Assembly (NCBI GenBank): GCA_001972305.1
Contig: BDDD01002273.1
Coordinates: forward strand, 95,708-159,707
Origin: Cephalotus follicularis
Lineage: Eukaryota; Streptophyta; Magnoliopsida; Oxalidales; Cephalotaceae
Length of the DNA stretch: 64,000 nt
Direction: 5' to 3'
Positions within the stretch are counted from its first letter, which is position 1, and the number at the start of each line of letters is the position of its first letter. Of this stretch, positions 10,747 through 21,832 are shown piece after piece. Made by a program: the position numbers and the translations under genes. The notes under the pieces were generated by a model. The model ran no database searches. It was not told the DNA's origin and saw nothing but the letters and a program-made list of their open reading frames with translations.

Positions 10747-12281
10747 TGTAACACCCCGCGCTATATTTTGGACTATAATTGTTTAAGAATGCATTTTATG
10801 TGTGTGCATGCCTTGTATAATAATTATGGATCTTTGATGATTAAGTAAGGCATGCACTACATTATTTTGGACCAAAGTTGTTAAATTTTATTATGGGCTA
10901 ATTATATAAGTGGATTATGTGTTATTCCCATTAGTTTAAAGCGCAAAGATTCCCTCCTTGGCATGGCTGATTTATATGTGTAGTTGAAGCCCAAATTTGT
11001 TTCTTTTTTTTTTGTTCAATTTATGAATAAGGTCCAATTATTGTGTAAAACATGCAAAAATCGGCCCAAGCTTTTCTCCCTTCCTAGTGTAGCCGAAATT
11101 GTGAAATTTTAGCCCAAAAAAATATCTCTTCTCTTCATCTAACACCGGCCCACATGCTACATAAGTCTTCAAACTTCTAGTAAACTCTCCATTCTTCACG
11201 TAATAAGGGACTTAGCAAGTGAAGAAATCAGCATCTTCATTTCTTCCATTTGGCCGAATCGATTCTCCACACGAGTTCTCCATTTCTTCAAGAATTCTTC
11301 AAGGAAACCAGCTAGAGTGATCCTTCTTCCAAGCTTCTACTATATTCTTGTAAGTTCTTTACCTACCTTGCATTGTAGATTGAGATTTTATTAAGTTATT
11401 GAAATTATCTTTGGAATGCATTTTGATCATGATATATTTCCTTCAGCACATCCCGATTTTTTTTAGGGATGTATTAGGGAATGCTTTGTCCCTACTCACT
11501 TAGTCATTTGGACTAACCCCCTCACAGATTTTGTTTTGCAGTTAAAGTAGTAGCGAACGATCCAGTTGTTCCACTAGTACGATAGTAGCAAGTCTGGAGG
11601 TAGACCACAGGCCTAAGCACCATTCACTGGCAGTCATGGCAGGTTCCACATGCATACATTGGGGCATTTTGGGTTATTTTGTTATATGAGATAGTTAGTA
11701 CTAGTTGTGTTACTGTCCCGTTTTTTTTAAAATAAACTGTGATTATATGGTGGTGTGATGAGATGGGTATTATTTTGATGATCCTGTGACAAAATAGAAT
11801 TAGAATGAACTGCTGATTCCTCCTTTGGGAGTGTGGAATATATAAACTGTGATTTTATACAGGTGAAAATTTTGAGAAATGTCCATTTTTAAGGGGAACT
11901 CTTGCAGTTTTTCTGCAGAAATTCCACCCTATTAAAATGGACAAATAAATAAATTAATAAATCATTATAATTATGTGTTTAAGAAGGAAATGTGACATTA
12001 AAATGATGCTAATGGATTTAAGGAGGACAGAAATGTAAGTAAACAATGAATCTTCAGGTAAAAAGTTATAAAAAAAAATTAATGGTTGAATATATGGTTA
12101 ACATGATAGGAGAGGAATTATGTTTAAGTTATTGTAGAAACTCCACTGTCAAGCGTGCTCACGCGAGAGAAATTTTATGATGGGTGACTATTTGGGTAAC
12201 TGTGTTAAGAGTAGCGTAGTTAGTTTATTATAAGGCACGGCTTGTCGGTTAGGGGTAAGGTTAAAGGGACGGGTCGTGTCA
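10747..12281 (+). mobile_element. Tekay-3 3' LTR (1535 bp)
   Basis: Starts TGTAACACCCCGCG right after the purine tract and ends GGGTCGTGTCA. Athila-1 tail sequence follows immediately (gcatatatatatac). It is collinear with the truncated 5' LTR. No GTCGAC array is visible, unlike the other Tekay families here. Confidence 0.9.
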
Positions 12282-12754
12282 GCATATATATATACACATA
12301 TATGCAAGAACTTCAATTCCTTGTCCTCCTCCTCCATAAAATATTATGAAACTTTGAAAACACACAAGATCGGTCTTTTTATTCATTTATCATTTTAATT
12401 TTCGCACAAAATTCCTACCTTGAGATGCATTCCTTTTCTTTTCCTTGAAAACAAAATTTTTATTATCTCCTATGGGGTTTTCTATTATCTCTAAGCATAT
12501 GAACACTTATTCCTACTTTCAAAATTAAAATGAACTTTGGTCTACCCATACTTAAATCTTGCATTGTCCTCAATGCACTAGAAACAAACTAAAGAAAAGA
12601 AACATGCATGATCACACAAATATAAGAAACAATGCAATAAAATAAAGAACAAAGGGGTAGGGTTTACCGAATATTATCATGGAGGCTCATAAAGAGGCTC
12701 ATGCAAGTCCATGGCCTCTTTCATTGGTGCAGCCGGAATCTCTAAAAATTTCTT
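12282..12754 (-). other. Athila-1 3' untranslated tail (right half)
   Basis: On the minus strand this follows the integrase stop and matches the Athila-2 tail at 58163-58360 (tgcattgaggacaatgcaag, then gtatggg). It is A/T-rich and noncoding, ending at the Tekay-3 insertion. Confidence 0.75.
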
Positions 12755-13627
12755 CAATCATTGCCCATTTACCTTGAACACATCTTCCGTACCTGGCTTA
12801 AATATCTCAAAAACACCATGTGAGAAAACATTTTTAACAATATAAGGACCATCCCAACGAGACCTTAATTTTCCAGGAAACAAATGTAAACGTGAATTAC
12901 ATAAAAGAACCTTGTCTCCTACGTCGAAACTTTTTCGCAAAATCCACGCATCATGAAAAGCCTTGGTCTTTTCTTTGGAAATCTTTGCATTGTCATACGC
13001 GTCATTTCGAATTTCTTCTAACTCAGATAACTGAAGTGCACGATGACTACCCACAGTGGAACGATCAAAATTGAAATGCTTAATAGCCCAAAACGCTCGA
13101 TGTTCTAACTCCACAGGAAGATGACAAGCTTTACCATACACAAGACGGTAGGGAGATTGACCAAGTTCAGTTTTGAAAGCGGTTCGATAAGCCCATAAAG
13201 CATCCATGAGTCGCGTGGACCAATCCTTTCTATTGGGGTTGACTATTTTTTCGAGAATTTGCTTGATTTGGCGATTAGATACCTCAACTTGCCCACTTGT
13301 TTGGGGATGATATGGTGTGGCGAGCTTGTGAGTGATCCCATATCTTTTCATAAGTGCTTCAAAAGAACGATTGCAAAAATGAGTACCTGTATCACTGATA
13401 ATGGCACGTGGAGTGCCAAAACGAGAAAAAATATGTCCCTTGAGAAATTTAACAACGACAAAGTTGTCATTTGTTCTACAAGGAATCGCCTCAATCCACT
13501 TTGAAACATAATCAACAGCTAGAAGGATGTATAAATTTCCAAATGATTTTGGAAATGGACCCATAAAATCAATACCCCAAACATCAAAGATTTCGACCGT
13601 CAAAATCGGTGTCAAAGGCATCATATT
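12755..13627 (-). pseudogene. Athila-1 integrase core and C-terminus
   Basis: An open 288-residue stretch begins after a TGA at 13625-13627. It contains the three catalytic acidic residues in [11 protein letters not shown] (Asp), [10 protein letters not shown] (Asp) and [10 protein letters not shown] (Glu), then the [21 protein letters not shown] segment (20-residue class motif) and the C-terminal [21 protein letters not shown]-binding part, ending at KVNGQ. Integrase inserts element cDNA into nuclear DNA. The catalytic triad is intact here, unlike in Athila-2, but a stop separates it from the upstream zinc finger. Confidence 0.8.
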
Positions 13628-14620
13628 TCATTTCGTCACACGGCCTAAAGCTTGACACGAAGCACAAGCCTTACATTACTGAAATGCATCTTTAAAAAGA
13701 GTCGGCCAATAAAAACCACATTGTAAAACCTTAGCCGCTGTCTTGGTCGGGCCGAAATGACCACCACATGCTTGATCATGACAAAAAGATAGAACCGAGC
13801 GATGCTCATGATCAGGAACACATCGTCGCAAAATCAAATCCGGACATGCTTTAAAAAGATAAGGATCATCCCAATAAAAATGTTTAACTTGCGATAGAAA
13901 CCTATGCCTTACTTGAGCAGACCATTTCGAAGGTACACTTCCCGTAACAAGATAATTCACTATGTCCGCATACCATGGTTCGCTCTCAACATGCAAAATT
14001 TGCTCATCAGGAAAACTCTCATTAATCAGACCATGGACCTCGGATGTATTGGAAAGTCGGGATAGATGTTCAGCTACAAAATTCTCAGTTCCTTTCTTGT
14101 CTCGAATTTCAACGTCAAACTCTTGAAGAAGTAGAACCCACCAGATAAGACGCGCTTTTGCATCTTTTTTACTCATGAGATGCCGAATCGCAGCATGATT
14201 AGTATACACGATGACATGTGATCCAAAAAGATATGAACGAAATTTCTCAAGAGCAAAGACCACAACTAAGAATTCCTTCTCAGTGGTCGTGTAATTCAAT
14301 TGCGCATCGGAAAGGGTCCTACTTGCATAATAAATGACGTGAGGCAGTTTATTCATTCTTTGTCCGAGAACAGCTCCAATGGCTCAATCGGAAGCGTCGC
14401 ACATGATCTCAAAAGGCTCAGTCCAAATGGGTGCCTGAATGATAGGAGCGAAAGTGAGCTCCTTCTTTAAGCGATCAAATGCTACAAGGCACTCATCAGA
14501 GAAAACAAAATATTGATCTTTCGCTAGGAGCGAAGTCAAGGGGCGTGCTACCTTGCTAAAATCCTTAATGAACCTTCGATAAAAACCAGCATGTCCGAGG
14601 AATGCTCGGATATCTTTCAC
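13628..14620 (-). pseudogene. Athila-1 RT connection, RNase H and integrase zinc finger
   Basis: Minus-strand 14620-14384 encodes DIRAFLGHAGFYRRFIKDFS and the start of RNase H (IMCDASD). After a TGA, 14356-13676 continues with [30 protein letters not shown] and the integrase HHCC finger ([10 protein letters not shown] ... CKACASC, with a stop between the His and Cys pairs). RNase H would remove template RNA during cDNA synthesis. The RT catalytic region upstream is gone, replaced by a deletion junction near 14638. Confidence 0.8.
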
Positions 14621-14862
14621 ATTACGAGGTGGAGGAAATCAATGTCGAAGTGTGTCTCAATATAATCGGGAAATGCATGGATTGCATTCAATTCATCAAA
14701 ATCAGCGGAATGCTTACCCAATCGGAAAACATTAAAATCCACGGACGTATTTCCGAAGCTTAATCTCATCAGACCATTTCGGCAATTGATTAACGCATTG
14801 CTTGTAGCGAGGAAAGGTCTACCAAGGATAACTGGAATTTGATCATTTAAGTTTGCAACAGG
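14621..14862 (-). pseudogene. Athila-1 protease-RT spacer with deletion junction
   Basis: The minus strand from 14862 matches Athila-2 55230-55455 (protease end and spacer, to HFDIDF) and then jumps at about 14638 to cctccacctcg, equivalent to 56545 in Athila-2. About 1.1 kb of RT, including its YxDD motif, is therefore deleted. Confidence 0.8.
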
Positions 14863-15861
14863 CTAGGTGTCTAAGACGATGAAGTCGATAGGAAAGAAAA
14901 ACTCTCCAACCTTTATCAACACATCCTCAATTTTTTCTCGCGGCACCTTCACAGACCTATCCGCTAATTGCAATGTCATCGTGGTTCGCGGCACCTTCAC
15001 AGACCTATCCGCTAATTGCAATGTCATCGTGGTTGGTCTTAATTCTCCTAATCCAAGCTTCTCATAAACAGATGATGGCAACAAGTTCACACTCGCTCCT
15101 AAATCGATCAAGGCATGCTTAATTTTCATGTTTCCAATAACACAAGAGATTGTCGGACAGCCAGGATCTTTATACTTTCGCATCGGGGGTTGTGAAAACA
15201 GTGCACTAATGTTGGCTGCCAAGAAAGCCTTTTTCGGAGTCTGAAGGATCCTCTTTTTAGTGCATAAGTCTTTAAGGACTTTTGCATAATAGGGCACCTG
15301 TTCAATGGCTTCAAGCAATGGAATATTGATTTGGACTTGCTTAAATGTTTCGATGATCTTCTCCATTGCCGGGGCTTTCTTGCTTTGCAATCTTTTTGGA
15401 AAGGGAGCTGGTGGGTCAAACGAACGTTTTGGCACCTCGACCGGTTGGTTCTTCTTATCGTCCTCTTTTTCCTTCCTCAATTCATCGTGCGCATTCAGTT
15501 GTATTGGTTGCACGGATGGGTCAACCAACGGTTCTTGAAAATTTTCTTGCGCCAATGATTCCTCCATTTGCTCGTTCACATTTTCCATATGATCCGCTGG
15601 CTGGTATTCATTTCCACTCCTTAGGGAAAAAACTTGTTTTGATGGACCCGAGGAGGAAGCTGAATGATGCGGATTTATAGGTTGTTGGGTTGGAGCAGAA
15701 TGGTTTAAGGTAGTCCTAGGATTCGGGTCAGGTTGTGAAGGCATTTTTCCTTTTTCCCTTTCGTGCAGAGCGGATGCTAGTTGTGAAATTTGTTTTTCCA
15801 TGTTATGCTGACTAGTCATCATGGTGCTCATTAGAAGTTCTACGCTCTTTTCTAGCAACAA
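14863..15861 (-). pseudogene. Athila-1 gag end and protease
   Basis: An open frame of 332 residues starts with the end of gag (MLLEKSVELLMSTMM, QHNMEKQISQLASAL), a Pro/Ser/Gln linker, PFPKRLQSKK and the Athila-type linker FKQVQINIPLLEAIEQVP, then the protease ([20 protein letters not shown]; catalytic D-L-G). Just after this the 16 residues around [16 protein letters not shown] occur twice in tandem because of a 48-bp in-frame duplication (14939-15034), absent from Athila-2. The frame ends in VLDT with a TAG. Confidence 0.8.
14939..15034 (-). repeat. 48-bp perfect tandem duplication inside Athila-1 protease
   Basis: The unit starting cgcggcaccttcacagacc is present at 14939-14986 and 14987-15034 with no differences, adding 16 residues in frame. 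Athila-2 has a single copy (near 55100-55150). Confidence 0.9.
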
Positions 15862-16343
15862 AAAATCCTAGATGTATCATCCCTTTGGTTTGGCAAACCC
15901 GATGTTTGTTGATTTGAGAATTGGTTTTGTGGTAGGAAGGATGGTCGAACAGTGTTTGAATTTTGGGAGAACCTTGAAAATGTCTGCTGTGGTGCAAACT
16001 GGCTAGGGAAGTTCGAAGGTTGTCCCGAAAAGTGTGGAGGTGGGGCACCAACGCTAGAAGGCTGCCCCGAAAAATTTGATTGTCCTCGCATGTTTTGCCC
16101 TTGACTCCATGAGATGTTTGGATGATTTCGCCAACCCGGATTGTAAGTGTTACTATACGGGTTGTATTGGTTCATAGCAGAAACATTCTCAGGAGTATAT
16201 TGGCTGTCAATATAGATTTGGCATTCTTCAAAAACATGGTTTGGGGACTGACACCAAGAACACATAGGGGTGCTTTGATCGATTTGATTTACTTGTGTGG
16301 AACCACTGCCACATGTCGGCAGGTCGATAGCTGAATAAAACAT
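15852..16343 (-). pseudogene. Athila-1 gag nucleocapsid region, N-terminally truncated
   Basis: Contains a zinc knuckle PMCSWCQSPNHVFEEC (Cys-x2-Cys-x4-His-x4-Cys) followed by a Gln/Asn/Pro-rich tail (NPYSNTYNPGWRNHPN, FSGQPSSVGAPPPHF). The capsid part found in Athila-2 (53913-54510) is absent; sequence right of 16343 belongs to an unrelated LTR. A frameshift separates this part from the next reading frame. Confidence 0.8.
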
Positions 16344-16649
16344 AACTATAACATCTTTATATTTGTCTCAAATACATGGGGTTCCTTTTCACAATCCTTA
16401 TACATAACAAGCCTTATATCTCAAAACATTTTAATCATAAACATGAGGCCCCCTTTTATACAACTCTTATATGTAACCCATATAAGCAAATCCAAATACA
16501 AGCAACTCCATATACAATTGGCTAACAAAAGTTGTTATAGAAAACCTGTCATTCTCAGCTTACCTCATTGCAATCCATCACCTGTGCCTGGGCCTGACCC
16601 ATTCTGCACACAGGGGAAATGGGTCAGCGACATAATGTCGTGTAGGTAT

Positions 16650-16960
16650 ACTATGCTATGCTTGCAACAGTATAATAGTGATATGCGTGTAACAATATAT
16701 ATCAATGTATGTCATGTAGTGCATCAGCATAATGGAGATGTACGTGCAACAGTATATCAATGTATGTCATGTAGTGCATCAGCATAATGGTGATATGCAT
16801 GCAATAGTATATCAATGTATGTCATGTAGTGCATCAGCATAATGGAGATATGCGTGCAACAGTATAATGTATATATGTATGGTATGTCATGTAGTGCATC
16901 AGCATAATGGAGATATGCGTGCAATGGTATAGTATATATGTATGGTATGTCGTGTGCACA
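16650..16960. repeat. Tandem repeat, unit about 57-70 bp
   Basis: The phrase gtatgtcatgtagtgcatca followed by gcataatggagatatgcgtg occurs four times with spacers tatcaat or tatatatgtatg. The unit length varies because of a short TA-rich insert. Found only in the Tekay-5 LTR. Confidence 0.85.
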
Positions 16961-17192
16961 AATGACAATTGCGGACGGCGTCAGTATACCAACTGTCCCT
17001 AAGCAGTGGTATACTGGGCTGGTCCTAATCACATAAAAGTCATAGGCCGGTAGACAATCCATATAACAATCCATATCAATCATAGGGACAACCAGTCCAT
17101 AGGGTCCATCCCACCCTCGATGCACTTTTGGTGTCATGGAGGTGTGAGGAATGAGATAACACTGACCACGTCGTTTATTTCTTGATTTGTAG

Positions 17193-17336
17193 GGGTCCAC
17201 CCATGTGTGGGGTCCGCGCAACGTATATGGGTCCACCCAATGTGTGGGGTCCGTGCAATGTATATGGGTCCACCCATGTGTGGGGTCCACGCAATGTATG
17301 TGGGTCCACCCATGTGTGGGGTGCTCGCAATGTATA
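17193..17336. repeat. 36-bp tandem repeat, 4 copies
   Basis: The unit gggtccacccatgtgtgggg plus tccgcgcaacgtatat is repeated four times with 1-4 changes each. GGGTCC and its near inverse GGGGTCC/GGACCC give each unit hairpin potential. Confidence 0.9.
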
Positions 17337-17989
17337 TGGTTTATCATTCCTGACATTCACGATGGAAATGAATGTCAGGAACGGATTATCTCGTTAGTCT
17401 CATACAATACAACCAATAATCCATCCCGTAGTTGTGACCCAAAATCACGTATGTTTTTAAATAATTGGGACCATTTTGTAAAGGATCTCATAGGATCCAC
17501 ATCCGTCAAATCATATAAAGATCATTTCATAATCATAAGTCATTATTCATATCCAATGGCCATTTTTGTGTCAATAATCCATTTTGTAATCAATTTTTCA
17601 TATACCATTTGTTTGGTCCCTATCGAAGTTATAATGAATGGAAAGGGAGTCCAAATGGGAGTATCCGCGCCCAGATGTCCCAATGGAAGTACCTGACCAT
17701 TCTAAAATCCATAAAACAATGGAGAGGAAGTCCAAATAAGATATCTGCGTCTCGATATCCCAATGGAACTATCCTGACCATTTTGAAAACCATTTAGAAA
17801 CAATTTGCGTAAAACTCTTTTATTGAGTACTTTCCTAAAAACTTCACTTGAACATCGATTTAGAAATCAAAAGTGATACATAAGGATTTCTATAGGTTAC
17901 GTAGCCTTAGGGAGGCTTTCTATGGAATCCGGTTGAAGATTTTGGATGGAAAACCATGTAAAACAGTGTGTTTGGGCTGAGTAGGGCAC

Positions 17990-18240
17990 TAAGCGTCGAT
18001 GCTTAGCCCCGGACGTTAACAGTTTTAAAAAGCACAAGTATAAAGCGTCAACGGTTTGTTTTAAAGCATAAGGCGTCGACTGTTTGGTTTAACTCATAAA
18101 AGCGTCGACTGTAAGTTTAAGACATAAAAGCATTGACCGTTTTAGAAAGCATAAGTATAAAACATCGACTACTCAGTTTAAGATATGAAAGCGTCGACGG
18201 TTTTAGTTTTGAAAGCATAAAGCGTCGACGGTTTTGATAG
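17990..18240 (-). repeat. CGTCGACGCTTT array in the Tekay-5 LTR
   Basis: About eight units such as aaagcgtcgactg, aaagcgtcgacgg and variants with GTTGAC or ATCGAC occur at 25-35 bp spacing. On the minus strand they read ccgtcgacgcttt, the same as in LTR-6 and close to the Tekay-2 units. Confidence 0.8.
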
Positions 18241-18865
18241 AAAATGTAGTTTGTGAAAGAGTTCGTAAACCAATGGAACTATGTCCAAAACCGTCCAAAG
18301 CCCTTTAAGATTCATCACATAGCCCGAGAATTAAGAGAAGGCAAGAACTCATCTCCTCTTAATTCAATATCGAACCCTTATATCATATGTCATATGCAAT
18401 ATGCATATCCATCTGCATGCTTGTATATATATATATATGTATATACAATCATGCATCCATACAAGTACAATTCGTACACATATTAATCCAAGTAATCATT
18501 TAGAATGCATGAATGTAATTCCAGCAATAGTATAACCTACCTCTTAGCAACTGAGCTCGTAAAGCTCAGAAATCCTCAATCCTTGATCGTTTCGTTTATC
18601 CTTGGTCGTTTCCTTTATCCTGCATGCACAACACATTTCTGTTACACTCTACGCACGGAAACCAAGAACAGCCATCATCGGAGCTTCGGCCAGTTTCTGA
18701 CCAACTCATTCAGCTCTGGCGAAACCCAAAAACATGTTCCACATTGGACAATATGTTCAAAACCATCGGAGGCTCATCGTGACTCATTGTGAAATGCACT
18801 GTCACGGCCGGCAGTGAGTCAACTCGCCGGTCAACCACAGCTTCGGTCACCACCCAAAATCACCA

Positions 18866-20268
18866 CACATCAGGGATGCACAACCACATGATCCGGAGTT
18901 GCAGCGGATCCGAGAGAACCTGGATTCGGAGTCCAATTTTAGAGTGCATGCTGATGGTATTCTGAGGTATCAGGGACGTGTGTGTCTTCCGAATGAACCA
19001 AGACTGAAGGATGAACTACTTTGCGGAGCTCATAAATCCCTGTACAGTATTCATCCTGGTAGCACAAAAATGTATCAAGACATGAAGAAGTGTTACTGGT
19101 GGCCTGGCATGAAGCGGGAGATCGCTGAGTATGTGGCAAGGTGTTTGACTTGCCAGACAGTTAAGGCCGAGCACCAGAGACCGGCAGGTTTGCTGCAACC
19201 TTTGCCCATTCCAGAGTGGAAGTGGGAACATGTTACGATGGATTTTGTTTCGGGTTTTCCTCTGACTCAGAACCGTCATAATGTCGTGTGGGTCATCGTG
19301 GATAGACTCACCAAATCAGCGCACTTTCTGCCTACACACGTTACTGATTCTACGAGCAAGCTGGCTCGGTTGTATGTGAAGGAGATAGTGAGGCTACATG
19401 GAGTTCCAGTCAGCATCGTATGTGATAGAGATGCTATCTTCACTTCCAACTTCTGGAAGGGATTTCAGACAGCTTTTGGGACAAAGCTGAACCTGAGTAC
19501 TGCCTTCCACCCTCAGACTGATGGGCAGTCAGAGCGTACCATCCAGACCCTGGAGGATATGCTACGGGCCTGTATTATTGATTTTGCTGGTACTTGGGAG
19601 GATCACATCCCTCTGATAGAGTTCTCTTACAATAACAGTTATCACTCCAATATCGGCATGGCACTGTTTGAGGCACTGTATGGGAGGAAGTGCAGATCTC
19701 CTGTGTGTTGGGATGAGGTCGGGGAGCGACCTTTACTCGAGACTGAGTTGGTGGAGGAAACTTCAACGATCAAGAAGAAGCTGCTTGCTGCTCAGAGTCG
19801 GCAAAAGAGCTATACGGACAGTGTCAAGAGAAGGACTTTAACCTTCAGTGTGGGCGATCATGTATTATTGAAGGTTTCACCATGGAAGGGTGTGCAAAGG
19901 TGCGGGAAGAAGGGAAAATTAGCTCCGCGCTACATTGGTCCTTTCGAGATTTTGGAGAGAGTCGGGGAGGTAGCTTACCAGCTTGCCTTACCTCCCGCAC
20001 TGTCAAACGTGCATGACGTCTTTCATATATCTATGCTGAGGAGATATATTTCGGACCCGTCACATGTCCTGGATTTTGATACTGTTCCGGTACAGGATGA
20101 TCTATCTTGTGAGGAGCTGCCTGTGCGGATTCTTGATCGGAAGACGCAGACTTTGAGGAACCGAACCATCTCCATGGTCAAGGTTCAATGGTAGTTCCAC
20201 CGACCTGACGAAGCAACTTGGGAGCGTGAGGAGGACATCCGAGAACGCTACCCACACTTGTTCTAGAT
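18866..20268 (+). pseudogene. Tekay-1 upstream copy: integrase with chromodomain
   Basis: The frame 18899-20194 contains the integrase zinc finger (HKSLYSIHPGSTKMY ... CLTCQ), catalytic residues in VTMDFVSGFP (Asp), [11 protein letters not shown] (Asp) and GQSERTIQ (Glu), the [15 protein letters not shown]-terminal domain and [15 protein letters not shown] at 20195 interrupts the final chromodomain-like segment ([15 protein letters not shown]), which continues to 20265. The chromodomain directs insertion into heterochromatin in this lineage. Compared with the downstream copy (46740-48132) a 12-bp deletion removes four residues. The left side is cut at about 18862 by the Tekay-5 LTR. Confidence 0.85.
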
Positions 20269-20280
20269 TGTTTTAATTTC

Positions 20281-20310
20281 GAGGATGAAATTCCTTGAAG
20301 GAGGGGTAGA
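20281..20310 (+). other. Tekay-1 polypurine tract upstream of the shared LTR
   Basis: gaggatgaaattccttgaag and then gaggggtaga directly precede the LTR start, the usual Tekay end (compare 48150-48176). It shows that the following LTR serves as a 3' LTR for the upstream integrase. Confidence 0.8.
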
Positions 20311-20489
20311 TGTAACGCCCGAGATTTTCATGTATTATAATTTCACAATGTATTTGTACTTTGAATGGTGGAATTAATAAAGGATGGATTTTCCAAATTT
20401 GGTGATGTTTCCCATCTTTATAATGTTGAATTTTAGTGTTATATGCTAAAAGATTGTTAAAAAGGCTAAAACGACGTTGTTCTGGGGGA

Positions 20490-20645
20490 AACACGTCGAC
20501 GCCTTTAGGAACACGTCGACGTCCTTGAGGCAAAAAGGGCGTACGTAGCTGCATGCACATGCACATCGATGCTGAGGAAGACATCGACGTCCTCGTGTAA
20601 AATGATGAAAGACGTCGACGTCTTTGGAAAGACATCGACGCTTTG
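20490..20645 (+). repeat. GTCGAC array 1 in left Tekay-1 LTR
   Basis: Contains acacgtcgacgcc, acacgtcgacgtc, acatcgacgtc and the perfect 18-bp palindrome AAAGACGTCGACGTCTTT at about 20605-20622, then aaagacatcgacgcttt. Confidence 0.9.
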
Positions 20646-21498
20646 ACTTCGAATGCCAGGCATGTTACTCTGCTGACAATAACGTGCAAGGGGAACCTAG
20701 TTGGGGCCTTTTTGCAGGCGCTTTGAGGCATGGGTTAGGACGTGTTGGGCATGCACATTGCTCCCTAACCTGCATGACTGAAATTATGAGGACAAGGGTG
20801 GCATTAGTGTGTACATGCAACAAGTGCAAGAAGAAAGGGACATGTGTGTTGGGAACGGATGGTTAGAAGGAAGGTGGCATTGTCTGGCGTGAAGGCTGAG
20901 ACAGAGACTGAGAAAAGAACCCAGCTACTGCATGCAGAGGTGGGGGTGTATCCTAGACACATGTGACCTGCAACAAAAACGCAGAGGAAGAAGAAAGGAG
21001 GGTGAGTTGCATAAAAGATAGCCTCCACCTCCTACCTTCGGCTGTTATTGATTGGAAAGAACCAGAGGCTTGAGGGGAACACAGCGAGTGTGAGAAAACA
21101 GAAAGTAAAGGAGAGAAAACGTTTCCACCATTATTGAGCTTGGAGCTTGGAGCTTGGAGCTTGTGGCTTGCAGCAACGGGAAGGACCTAGAGGCTGCTGT
21201 GACCAGTTTGGAACGTAAAGAGGTGGACTTTCCGGTTCCTAACTTGGGACAAAAGGTAGGGGAAAGCCATGACTGTAATCTTGAGATTGATATTCATGCA
21301 TGGTCTATGGTTTTGATGTATGAAATGCATGATTCATGAACTGATTTTGTCACTGGATTGATGCCATGATATGCTAGATATGTATTGAGTATCTGCATAT
21401 TGGTTTCTTACCATGATTTCCTATTATTGTGCATGATTATGGGTTGTGATGGCTACTGTTCATTAAGTCGTGAGGAAGAAGACGACTGCTGCTCGATA

Positions 21499-21832
21499 GA
21501 CATCGACGCCTTTTAATAAACATCGACGTCTTTTGGGTTTTGCCTTGTTACTGAGGTGAAAGGGATCGACGTCTATGGAAAGACGTCGACTCCTTAGGCT
21601 ACCTGGTTGGGTTCTGACGTATTACACGTCGACGCCTAAGGTTCCTACCTTAACGCGTCGACGTCATGATCAATACGTTGTCATTCTGAGGTTCCAGACC
21701 TTGAGCGTCGACGCGTATGAAATGGACATCGACGCCTTCTGCTGTAGGAAGCGCTGACTTTAAGGACTTGGATATCGACGCCTTTTGGAAAAGACATCGA
21801 TGCCTTTTTGATAGACATCGTCGTCTTTTGTA
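21499..21832 (+). repeat. GTCGAC array 2 in left Tekay-1 LTR
   Basis: About twelve units such as agacatcgacgcctttt, aacatcgacgtctttt, aaagacgtcgactcc and acgcgtcgacgtc over 330 bp. Spacing is irregular (20-50 bp), so it is not a simple tandem repeat. Confidence 0.9.

Larger units (their letters stand above)
5826..12281 (+). mobile_element. Tekay-3: deletion derivative of a Tekay-type Ty3/gypsy element inserted in Athila-1
   Basis: Order: truncated 5' LTR (5826-6783), tRNA-iMet primer site, gag (6890-10040, interrupted by a solo LTR), remnant protease, then a large deletion removing RT, RNase H and integrase, a purine tract and an intact-looking 3' LTR (10747-12281). The first ~580 bp of the 5' LTR are missing, so no target duplication can be seen (GCATA follows the right end). 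The LTRs are otherwise collinear with small indels. This family lacks the GTCGAC arrays seen in the others. Confidence 0.85.
4241..16343 (-). mobile_element. Athila-1: degenerate Athila-type Ty3/gypsy element with Tekay-3 nested in it
   Basis: Antisense order from the right is gag (16343-15852), protease (to 14863), deleted RT, RNase H and integrase (14620-12755), a 3' untranslated tail split by Tekay-3 (12754-12282 and 5825-5653) and the 3' LTR (5652-4241). The coding parts match Athila-2 on the plus strand. The 5' LTR and gag N-terminus are missing: sequence right of 16343 is an unrelated LTR. The element has lost most of RT and has several stops. LTR ends are TGTTTAGC and GTGAACA, identical to those of Athila-2. 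Confidence 0.85.
16344..18865 (-). mobile_element. Tekay-5 LTR, main part, antisense (noncoding)
   Basis: On the minus strand the right end (18860 downward) reads ggtgattttgggtggtgacc and gaccggcgagttgactcac, matching the Tekay-2 LTR near 32825-32880. It then runs through a CGTCGACGCTTT array, a 36-bp tandem repeat and 57-70-bp repeats. Neither LTR terminus is present. Its missing start is probably the piece at 51007-51538, because Tekay-1 lies between the two. The open stretches (for example 16757-17356) are repeat translations without protein motifs. Confidence 0.65.

Noticed and set aside
16757..17356. 199-codon open frame on the minus strand
   Set aside because: It translates tandem repeats (THGWTHIHC... 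pattern) in LTR DNA with no start context or domain.
20624..20866. 80-codon Cys-rich open frame, repeated at 48491-48733
   Set aside because: Present in both Tekay-1 LTRs as part of the LTR; Cys spacing matches no known small protein class, and conservation is explained by LTR duplication.
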